Shown: one piece after another, positions 45,001-57,000 of the stretch
How positions within the stretch are numbered: position 1 is the stretch's first letter
Layout of the letters: each line of letters starts with the position of its first letter
Assembly (NCBI GenBank): GCA_020796225.1
Contig: CM036775.1
Location: forward strand, 3,566,393-3,630,392
Source of the DNA: Arion vulgaris
Taxonomy: Eukaryota; Mollusca; Gastropoda; Stylommatophora; Arionidae
Direction of reading: 5' to 3'
DNA: 64,000 nt
Program-made: the position numbers and the translations under genes
Notes under the pieces: generated by a model
The model's input: the letters and a program-made list of their open reading frames with translations, nothing else
What the model was told of the DNA's origin: nothing
The model's database searches: none

Positions 45001-48000
45001 ACTGAATTCAACCCGCCCGAGTGGTTACCGCGCCCAAATTTGGGGTGTAAAGAATAGAACCACTGTTACCTGCTACGCATGACGTAAGAGGCGACTAAGG
45101 AGGTTTGGCTGAAATCGGATGCATGTGTCCTAAACGTGTAGAAGTCTTATGCGTTAGGGGCCTACCAAACCAATGTGCAACGTATACACGTTCTTGGCAA
45201 AGATCAAACATATCACAAAGAGTTATTAAAATTGGTCGTAAGAACGAACGCAAAGAAGAAGAAGATTATGCTGCCTAAATATTTAAAGTCTCTAGTTTGT
45301 TTTAGCCTTGATTATCAGAACAGTCTTCTTCTTCTTTTTCGAACGCTACACATGGGCGATACAGTTGACCTCTAACTACTTTGGTAATATACAAGTCGAT
45401 GTCAGTCCAAGACAAGCTATATTTAGAGATGTACACAGACTCCATTTGACCACTTCTTCTTCTTCTTCTTCGAATGCTCCACATCAACCACTTGTTACCC
45501 ATTCTTTGTGATTTGTATGTGATCTGAGCCTAAGAGCGATTGTACATTGTGCCAGTTATGTGCCTACAAGTAGGCAGCACATCTGATTTCTGCTATGCTT
45601 TTTATTTACTAGGGTAGTTTACTTAGGCTCCTACCTCAGTTGCCTCCTATGACATGCTGTGTAGGTTGCAGTGTTACTATTCTTTGCTCCCCTTGTAAAG
45701 CCCCGGCAACACATAGGCGGATCTGAGCCTAAGAGCGATTGTACATTGTGCCAGTTATGCACCTACAAGTAGGCCAGCACATCTGATTTCTGCTACGCTT
45801 TTTATTTACTAGGGTAGCTTTGCTAGGCTCCTACCTCAGTCGTCTATTACGACATGCTTTGTAGGTTACATTGTTACTATTCTTTGCTCCCTTGTAAACC
45901 TCGGCAACACACAGGTGGATCTGAGCCTAAGAGCGATTGTACGTTGTGCCAGTTATGCGCCTACAAGTAGGCCAGCACACCCTGATTCTGCAATGCTTTT
46001 TATTTACTAGGAAAGTTTCCTAGGCTTCTTCCACAGTTGTCTCCTATGACATGCCGTGTAGGTTGCAGTGTTACTATTCTTTGCTCTCTTGTAAACCTGA
46101 GCAACACACTGGTGATCAGAACAGTAAAAAAAGAATCACAGAGAAGAAAGGGAGGTAGAAGAATTTACTTTTGCTTTTCACTTCCATCTTCATCTTTTGC
46201 TTTGGAGTTCTGTCCCCATGTCGTATAACTGCTATTACACATCTCAGTTCCATCCTGAAAAGAAATACAGATAAACTTAAATGTTCGTAACGCCAAAATG
46301 TATACATATTATCCAACAACTTTGTACAAATTAGTAACTGTAATATTTTCTTCTTCATCCTTCGCCCCTAGGTGGCATAGATCCACAACAAATGCCTTCC
46401 AAGCCCTCATATTCAAAGCCCATTTTTCCAGATCTCTCCACTCTCTTCCCATTTTCTTGCATTCCGTCTCCAACACTCGTCTCCAGGTGTTCCTAGGTCT
46501 TCCCTTATCTGTATTGCCCTGGGTGTTCCATCAGAGAGTCTGTCTCGTAATGCTGTCAGGAGGTCTGCTCAGTGTGTGTCCTATCCATCACCACCTTCTG
46601 CCCCTTATCTCTTGTTCCACCTGCCGTTGTCCGCTCTATCCCACAGTTCCTTGTTTGTGGTTCTGTCATATCATCACAGATGGAGTATCCTGCGCAGACA
46701 TCTATTGATGAATGTCTGCAACTTTTGGTATTCCCTTAGTTGTTCTCCATGTGTAGCAGGGTGGCAGGGGCAGAATTAAGTCCCTTGGTTTCAGGGGAAC
46801 AAAAACGAAATCGGACAATCACCTGGTCAAAAGTAGGGAGATTACAGTCCCCTATATGACGGATGTGGAAATCAGGCTGACCATTGGTCAATACAAGTCC
46901 TGATGAAAGTGCATAAAAAGACGCGACACAGCAGTTCACAGAGACAGACACCGAGGAGCCAGCAAGTAGGGACGGTCTGTTGTCATATCGGGTGGAACAA
47001 GGTGGTTAGTTCCACGTGGGTCCAATGAAAAATTATATACAGGTAGTAGAGTGGATAATAATTTCAAGTGTTAGTTCTTTAGCCTCGCGCTGATCAGATA
47101 GCAATTGATGATAGATAAGACAGCCAGTTTATAATATATTCCAGCGCATGCTCATTTACCACATGCCGAGCAGAAACAGTTGATGATAGCTAAGACAGCC
47201 AGTTTAAAAGATACTCCAGCGTATTCTCATCGGCCACTTGCTGACCAGAAAAGCAGTTGAAGATAACTAAGACAGCCAGTTTATAATACATTCCAGCGTA
47301 TTCTCATTTGTCACATGCTGATCAGGAAGCAGCTGATGATAGCTGAGACAGCCAGTTTATAATATACTCCAACGTATTCACCTTTGCCACGAGCTGATCA
47401 GAAGGAAATTTATGCTAACCAAGACAGCCAGATTGATCTATCCCAGCGGTTACCAAGTTAACCACGTGCAGGACAGAGGATCCAGTCGTTGTGTTAGGAC
47501 TTTCTCGTTGGCCAGACGCTAGTCAGAGGCGCTTTATTAATGAACAGATTTAGTTAAGTGTTTTTATGCTTATCACTTTATTTCAGGGTCATTTAAATTA
47601 GGATTTCAGTAAATTGTTTTATGTATGAATTTGTGTGATTATTCGTAGAATTGCAGTTTTAATAAAAGTTGAGGATCATATTGACTGATTCTCACATAGA
47701 TAACTATTCATAGCCACGTGTTGTTTAAGTTAATATATGGTTGTGTGTTTAGACATAACTGAAGGATTATAGTCACAGACAATAGAATATATATATATTA
47801 GACAGGTCATGAAAACCCTACGGTTACACATGTCTCCGCTCCATATAGGACAGCCTTTACATTTGAGCTAAATATCATTATCTTAGTTTTATTCCTGATC
47901 ATTCTTATGTTCTTCAAAATATTTTACAAATAGAAAAACCTCACCCTAAAGTTATACTGTATTATTGATATGTTGTTGTTGTTTGCGTTCGTTCTTCGCT

Positions 48001-51000
48001 TCTAATTTATCATTCTATTTATGATACATAATTGCACTTTGACATAATTCTACCTGTAGCTCTCCTCAATTCCTACCCGCTTAGCAGACATTTTTTTACG
48101 TTGTTCGATTAAGCGCCCATGGTGACTAGGCACGCCCACCCGATTTCAGCCAGCTGTTTATTTATTAGGGTAACTTGCCTTAGAATGATCCATTCTGTCG
48201 TATATTTTGGCTTGGATCTACACCTTTACGATCATCTTTTTGCCGTAGCCTTTATATGATCTGAGCCATGGTGTTTGGACGTCATCTTACTCTGTGTAGG
48301 ATGATCGGTGTCCGAAAAGTATTACCCTTAGCCAATGTTTGGGTTTAATCCAGTCAAGCCTTTGCATTATCGGCCTTACTTTTCTATCCACGGTGAGTTT
48401 GTTCCTGAGTAGGAGTATTCTCAGCCGTTTCATCAGGGCGCATGTCGGCACTTGGCAATTTGCAAGGTTTTACTCTGCATTTTTCCTGTCCCCGGGAAAC
48501 ACTGGAGTGGGGCTGCACACAGATATTCTAGAGGGTCGTTTCAATCGGCGCTAGCAACGCAACAACACCCACATTTTGCGCCGCCAACATCACCCACCTC
48601 AGTTCTTCCGGGGATGTTAGTTGTTAATGCAACAGTACCTTGCCCAGTTGTCCCAGGGAGGGCAGTTTCGTTAGGCACTAAAACGCAACTTAAGAATTTG
48701 TGCTTGGCCAACCTTACCCAGTACATGTATCTGCGCTAGGCCTTTGATACAGAGTTTGCCGCAATATTCCTGTGTGTCGATACGATACGTTACAGCATTT
48801 TCAGAGACACTTGTCGAGACTTGTGATTTGTTATGCTTCATTCTTATAGATACTTGCCCCACAGCTGGTAATTTGTTTGCAGTCCTTTACTCCGGGGGAG
48901 TTGGGATTTGTTCACAGATGACTCGTACACTGCGGTTTCTTACTTTTCAGCAACTATTTGGGCAATTTTGTATCGGACATCAGCCAGGAGATGTGTGAAT
49001 TTTGGACCTACTTTGCTTTTCTGTGCTTGCACTACTACCACTACCTGTAGCTCTCCTCCCGCTTAGCCAGACAGGAACCGGTGTCTATTACCAGGGTCCC
49101 CACATGGAGGTGGGATAGGATCTTGATTAGTGCCAGCTCACTAATCCTGGCGCTGCATTGTCTCTATGCGCCTTTGACCCCGTATTATCTATATAAGGGA
49201 AGACTGCAGTATAACTATATAGCAATGGTGAAACACGTAAAAACAAAATGCCCTACTTACATGAAACCAGAAGTGGTTTGAACAACCGGAATGTCCTCTG
49301 GAGCCGTACACATCGGGTATGGTATATGAAGTTGAGGACAGCAAGCTCTCATTACTAATGTCCTATCAGGAAGAATGCAATTCAAAAACATGTAAGATGG
49401 AATACGAAAAAAACATGTCATTTGTGTCAGCGTAAGAATGGTGTGTGTACTTATTATATGCCTACAGACTTTGGACCAAGCAAAGCATATCTTCTTCTTC
49501 AGCGATCTCTGGTCATGCGCTTAATTTACTGTGGGCCACAAACTGGGAAGTCAGCTTTAGGTCGGTCAGGTTTCTCCAACGCTTAGTTTTCAGGTCGACT
49601 TGGTATGGCCACATGTTGCTGCTCAGCTCATCCAGGAGAGGACAGTCTTGCAGGACATGCTCCAGTGTCTGTTCCTTCTGCTGACACTGGCAGAGAGCTG
49701 TTTGACTTATTCCTAGTCTATATAAGTGTTTGTCGAGTCTGCTCTGTTTGGTATGTAGTCGAAATATAATGACCTGGTCTATTCTACTTAGGTCTTTGGG
49801 AAAGTCTTTTCCATAATCATATCCAGTGTTTGTCTTCCAGTCTACTGCAGATTTTCTCTGTATGAGGGTTTTGACCTCCTGAAAAGATAGGGGTTGGACC
49901 AAGCATATCTGATTTCCTTAAGCATGATATTCGGGTTCCCCTTCCTAGTCTTACGGTTTTTTTTGTCTGAATAATTTTTGTCTTCAGGTTTATTTTGTTT
50001 ACTAATCATCATCAAATAGTTTTTCCTGATCAGAACTTTGTCATTCTAAGTCATTCTGACTTTTTTTTTTTTTTTATGTTTCTCAGCCATATAGTAATGA
50101 GCTAATTATACAGGCTTGATATATTTGAATCTTCGTCTGCAATGTTAATTTTGTATTGTTCCATGCTCTCTTTGAAAATTTGCCAAATTATATATATATC
50201 ATCACCATCATCAGGTGCCGTGCTGACTGGCGTAGGCGATCATGAATCTCCACAAATCTCTATCTTTAGTGTTTTGCTATCAACTCAGATGTTGATGCTT
50301 TACCGTGTCCTGAAGTCAGGCTATCCAAAATTTTCTCTCTCTGTCTTCCTCCGTCTCGTCTACCCTCAATTTTACCAATTGTTACAATGTGTTCTAAACC
50401 TCCCTCCTCATCACATGTCCGAAAAATTATGACTGCCTCTTTCTTATATTGATGATAAGCTTTCCGTGTCTTGGCCTCATTCAACACCTCAACATTAGAT
50501 GGCTGGTAGAAAGGCAGCAGAACGGCAACAGTTGAAGTCTTGTGGAAGCCTTATGTGTCAATCGAGACATGAAGAGGATATAGATAGATTAGCACTGTAT
50601 AACTCTCATTCCAATCTCAATTGACAATGACTTGTTGCATATAATCCTTATTATTTTATGTCTGACCATCCAACATCATAAATTTTAAATATGCACAAGT
50701 GATAAATAAGAAATATAATTTTTTTAAACACTGCTTTTTTTCTGTTCACCCGATATGAATTCAGATGTAGTCGTGATGCCAAATATGGCACCTCAAACTG
50801 ATTTTTTCATGCAGACTTGCTTACAATGTGAACTCGCTTATTAGCCTAGTGGTCTGGGGTTTTGTTTGTTTTTTTTTCCGATCCAGAAGCACTTGAGCTT
50901 TTCAGCTCTTCGGCTCGTGCCATGGACATCGTAACCCTTCGGTTCGGTGCCACGAACACTGTAAATCTGGGGAATCTGTGGCTTTTTCTGCCATCCCGCG

Positions 51001-54000
51001 AATTGAACCCGCACACACAGAGGGATAGTCACCCGTAGTCTAACGCGCTACGAACACACTGGGCAGTGGTCTAGGTTCAATTCCACAGTGGGCGTGGAAT
51101 ATTTTCTGACCGTAACGGCTCTCAGGTCGACCCAGTTTTAATTGGGTACCAAGAAAAGTACTGGGAAGTAAAGGCAGATGGTGTGATGGGATCCCTTCAT
51201 AATGTTCTAAACCTGTCTGCAGAAAATATTGTGTCGTCTGCATAGAGCTCATAGCCCGTAGTTATAGAAATTGAGCAGTAAAGGTAACTGGCGTAATGTT
51301 GACCACAACACCCATCGTGTGCCGACGGTCAGTGACAAATACGGACCTAACACTGTATTACCCAATATACCTTTAAGGCAGCGGTTCCTAAACTTTACAT
51401 TACAGTGGACCCCATTTTAAATACATTTTGCTGCCGTGGACCCCCAAAAGTTTCTATATATGAAAATCTTCTAGTGATGGAGTTATTATTACACCACACC
51501 AACAGTCAAGCTGGTTCCAATTTCTCAGACTGTGGGATACTTCAAATGAGCTTTAATTTTGTCCTGTCAGGGATTTAGACTCTGGTCTGGTCCGGGGCCT
51601 TTGATTTCGCAGTGGAACTAGTTTACCACTGTTTTTATATGTTTTTAGCCTGCCTGCTCAGCGTGTTCGTAGCGCGTTGGACGACGGGTGACAAGCTCCT
51701 GTGAGTGCGGTTCAGTTCCGCGGGCTAGCAGAAAAGCCACAGGTTATCCAGATTTACCCTGTTAGTGGTATCAAACCGAAGGATTACAATGTCCATGGCA
51801 CCGAGCCGAAGAGCCGAAAGCTTGTGTATCTGAATCTAAAAAAAAAAATGTTTTTAAAATTTATTTTTCTGTTTGAAATGTCAAAGATCATAATATTTCT
51901 TCAATTGCTTGAGAACCCCCTGTGAGTACCTTGTGGACCCTAGTTTGGGAAATGCTGATTTTTTATATAAAAAGGATGTTATTTGTCCTTATTCGCTTAG
52001 AATGTGCTTGAAACCTGCGCAACTTACCCAAGTATTTTGGCACAGTCATCGTAGTACTTGCTGGATGTTTTAACAAAGCTGAATCCATTAATATCACAGA
52101 CGTAGTGTCGGCTGCTGGCCCGAAGCAGGTCAAAACCACATACATTTTGCTGAAACATAGGTCATAGAACATTGATATTGCACATGTAGTGTGGCTGTCA
52201 AGCAGGTCAAAACCACATACATTTTGCTGAAACATAGATCATAGAACAATAATATTGCACACGTAGTGTGCTTCCCGAAGCAGGTCAAAACCACATAATT
52301 TTGCTGAAACATAGATCATAGAACATTAATATCGCACATGTAATGTCGGCTGCTGGTCCGAAGTAGGTCAAAACCAGGCAGTGGCTTTCCAACCTTCTTG
52401 ATTTTGAACTGCCACAGGTTCTTTTACAAGCTCAAATTGAACATGGGATCTATGTTTTATCATCTGTCTCCAATAGGACTAGGAACTGATCTCACCTGCA
52501 CTGAGTTCAAGGATCTCTGGAAAAATATCCTGATGGCTCCATGAGGGAGCCAACCTTTGGAACAAGAGGCGAGCACCTAACCACAGATACCCCCTAACTC
52601 AGTGGTTCTCAACCTGTGGATTGTGACCCCTTTGGGGGTCGAACGACCATTTCACAGGGGTCGTCTAAGGCTATCGGAAAACACATATTTTTGATGGTCT
52701 TAGGAACAGAGACACCACTCCTCAGATACAGCCTGCACATCAGATATTTACATTACGATTCATAACAGTAGCAAAATTACAGCTAGGAAGTAGCAACAAA
52801 AATAATTTTATGCTTGGGGGTCACCACAAAATGAGGAACTGTATTAATGGGTCATAGCATTAGGAAGGTTGAGAACTACTGCCCTAACTCATTGCATCAA
52901 CATTGAACAATAGCAAACGAGAAGAAGAAGAAGGAGAGACTTACCTTAAACACTTTGCAAATGGTTCGAGCAATCATCTTTTCCCTATTAGTTAGAAGCA
53001 CAGGGTACCGGATCTCCTTCCCATCAGCATCTCTCTCAACTTTCCCGTCAAGGGCTGGTGACTTGCGGGCTTCAGCATGCTGATAATCTGGGCCGACAGT
53101 GTATACCTGTAGACACGTTAACTTGAAAACATCAGAGCAATAGCTAACACGGTAGTTCTTCTCACTCATCCGTTCTCATACCTGCGCTTCCAGAGAAAGG
53201 AATTCGTTGTGTCAAAGTTTTCTGTGCTAGTTGTGTTATCTGCACCTTTAGGTCCGACACCGCAGACTTCAGCATTGCCCTTTTTAGATACCGGGTTAAC
53301 TTCTCCCTCTTCGATCTCCACAAACTTAGCCAGGCTTCTAAGTAGTCGTCTGTTTCCGAGACCACCACAGGGAGGTGCTGGAAAAAATGTTGCCCTCTCC
53401 TGTTTGTTGTTATTTGTATGCGTTTGTGGGGTCCCATGCACAATAAATAAACGAAACAACAGACATCGCTCTGCCAGGGTCAGTGAGCTGGTACTTCTTA
53501 TTCTGTTTGTCCGCTATGAATTCAGGTGTAGTCAGGGTGCTGGGTACAGTGCTTCTGACAGAGACACACATACTGCAAGAATGTCAAACATACAGTGAAA
53601 TGAGAGAAAACACATGGCCAATAACAATGTCAGTCCAAGACAAGCTATATGGAGATGTACACACTCCGGTTGACCATTAACTACTTCAGAAGTATACAAG
53701 TCCATGTCAGTCCAAGACCAGCTATATGAAGATGTACATAGACTCCGGTTGACCACTAACTACTTTAGAAGTGTACATGCCGATGTCAGTTCAAGACAAG
53801 CTATATGGAGATGTACATGGACTCCGGTTGACCACTAACTACTTTAACTCTTTCCACGCTTTAAGCCACATGCGCCATAGAGTTGCTTCCCTTATAAGAA
53901 GTCTTTCTAGTTTTATTTCTTCTGTTTTACTTATAGTACTTTTTAACCTTGTTATTCTGTTAGGTTGTCCAGTTTACTTCAATTTAGTATATAATAATAT

Positions 54001-57000
54001 ATATGTTTATTTATTGATAAGTAGTTGGGATCGTAATTTTTTTTTTTTTACTTCCTTGAATTAACTGCTTAAAAATTGAGGAAATAAATGGGCGTGGAAA
54101 GAGTTAAAAGTATACATCTCGATGACTGAAAAAGTTGGAAGAAGAAGATAGGGTCCACATTTGGCAACAAAACCAAAGGGTTAGTAGTTTATTTTTCCTT
54201 CATCCGCTATGAATTCACACGAAATCATGGGGCATAATACAACACCTCCTACAGATTTTTGCATGAAGGTTTGCTTTTCTTACCACCAATTTCCCTCATC
54301 ATTCTTCTTTCATCTTCTTCGAATGCTCCATATCGACAACTCTGTTAACCATTCTGTGTGATTTGTATGTGATCTGAGTCTAAGAGCGATTGTACGATGT
54401 GCCAGTTATGCGCCTACAAGTAGGCAGCACATCCGATTTCTGCTATCTTTTTATTTACTAGGGCAGCTTTCCTAGGCCCCTACCTCAGTCGTTAGGATTT
54501 GGGCATATGCCCTCAACCAACTCATACCAAGTCTTCCTATCTCTAGCTATTTCCTGCAGCTCCCTCCAGCTCTTCTTTATATTGTTGATCTCTACCTCCA
54601 AATCTCGTCTCCATGTATTTCTCAGTCTCCCCTTCTTTCGCTGACCCTGGGGGTTCCAGGAAAGGACCCTTTTTGTTATATTTCCCTCAGGTTTTCACAA
54701 AGGGTGTCATATCTGCCAGCATCTTTTTTAACCTCTGCTGATTTCATCACTTCTGAATTCGTCCCGTTTTAAGTTCATTATTTTTTCACAGACATCTATT
54801 TTCAAAAGCATTCAACTTACTTTCTATATCTTTAGTCATTCTAACGTCATTTAGTAATTAATATTTAGTGACAACTAACGTGGTCAAATATTTCATCGTC
54901 CGAGACATGATGTTATTATGAGCCCGCCCATGTGGTACCAGAGCTCGCAAGGGAAGCAAAGAATAGTATCACTGCAACCTACCAGGTATGTCGTATGGTA
55001 TGTAGGGTCTAGGGAAGCTAACCTAGTAAATAAAAAACATCCCAGAAATCGGATGTACTGGCCTACTTGTAGGTGCATAACTGACACAATGTACAATCGT
55101 TCTTAGGCTTAGATCACATACAAATCACAAAGAGTGGTTAACAAGTGGTTGATCTGGAGCATTCGAAGAAGAAGAGGAAGAATTTATGAGTCAATGCTCC
55201 TCGCTATGCAGGTCTTCTTCTTCTTTGCGTTCGTCCTTTATGACCAATTTTAATAACTCTTTGTGATATGTTTGATCTTTGTCAAGAACGTGTATACGTT
55301 GCACATTGGTTTGTAGGCCCCTAAACGCATAGAATTCTACACGTTTAGGACACATGCATCCGATTTCAGCTAAACCTCCTTAGTCGCCTCTTACGACATG
55401 CGTGGCAGGTAACAGTGGTTTGATTCTTTACACTCCAAATTTGGGCCCGTAACCACTCGGCTATGCAGGTATTGTAGAATTTCTTTATTTTTTCTTTTCT
55501 CTGTCCAGGATGTTCTCTCTCTCTCTCGATCGTTCTTAGGCCGCTTTTATCATTCGATTGTGATCTTCTTCTTTTGTCGTTCTTTACTACTAATTTTAAT
55601 CACTCTTTGTGATATGTTTGATCTTTGCCAAGAACGTGTATACGTTGCACATTGGTTTGGTAGGCCCCTAAACGCATATTCTTCTACATGTTTAGGACAC
55701 GTGCATCCGATTTCAGCCAAACCTCCTTAGTCGCCTCTTACGACATGCGTGGCAAGTAACAGTGGTTATATTCTTTACATCCCAAATTTGGCCCCGGTAA
55801 CCATTCGGGCGTCGATTGTGATATATAAACAGCCAAACATCAAGAACGGATGTATGTGCACGGCCTTCAGTGCCTATTGGAGCTCAGGTGCTTATCCTTC
55901 GGCGGTGTGTTCGATTTCAACCAGCGCTTACTGGGTTCACTCTCCATTAGCCTTTTGCTGTCCCCAGCCAAAATCCACAAGGCAGCAGGTTGCTATTTTC
56001 TTTCAGGGCAGCAACCCGTAGACGACCTGCCCTTCCAGGCTGATGAGCGTCATCTGCCCAGCAGGATGTTCTAAGAGCTTTAGGAAAATTAGAATACATA
56101 TGTTAACAAATACAACAATATAACAAAATGAAATACGAAAAGTTTAGAGTAGAAAAACATGCAAAATTGGTTAAATAATTGCAAAAATATTTAAAAAGTC
56201 ATTTCAATAATAAAAATTGTTAAACAGGTCTAAAGCTGAAGGTGGGCTTGGAAGACCTTGGTTGTGGACCTATGCTTCCCTAGGGGAGAAGGGTGAAGAA
56301 GAAGAAAGCTGAAGGTGGGCTTGGCAGACCTTGGTTGTGGACCTATGCTTCCCTAGGGCGAAGGGTGAAGAAGAAGAAAGCTGAAGGTGGGCTTGGCAGA
56401 CCTTGGTTGTGGACCTATGCTTCCCTAGGGAGAAGGGTAAGAAGAAGAAAGCTGAAGGTGGGCTTGGCAGACCTTGGTTGTGGACCTATGCTTCCCTAGG
56501 GCGAAGGGTGAAGAAGAAGAAAGCTGAAGGTGGGTTTGGCAGACCTTGGTTGTGGACCTATGCTTCCCTAGGAAGGGTAAGAAGAAAGCTGAAGGTGGCG
56601 AGCCTTGTGACCATGCTTCTAGAGAAGGTGAAAGAAGGCTGAAGGTGGCTGGAGACCTTGGTTGTGGACTATGCTTCCTAGGGAGAAGGGTGAAGAAGAA
56701 GAAAGCTGAAGGTGGGCTTGGAAGACCTTGGTTGTGGACCTATGCTTCCCTAGGGGAGAAGGGTGAAGAAGAAGAAAGCTGAAGGTGGGCTTGGAAGACC
56801 TTGGTTGTGGACCTATGCTTCCTAGGGAGAAGGGTGAAGAAGAAGAAAGCTGAAGGTGGGCTTGGAAGACCTTGGTTGTGGACCTATGCTTCCTAGGGAG
56901 AAGGGTGAAGAAGAAGAAAGCTGAAGGTGGGCTTGGAAGACCTTGGTTATGGACCTATGCTTCCCTAGGGGAGAAGGGTGAAGAAGAAGAAAGCTGAAGG

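Larger units (their letters stand above)
54700..56090 (-). mobile_element. LINE host with four nested SINE insertions
   Basis: Same LINE as 10560-10935: fragments at 54700-54916, 55186-55212, 55462-55524 and 56064-56090. The intervening blocks are listed separately. Confidence 0.82.

Noticed and set aside
56293..56782. Repeated [20 protein letters not shown] frames
   Set aside because: Translation of the LINE-Q-derived tandem array.
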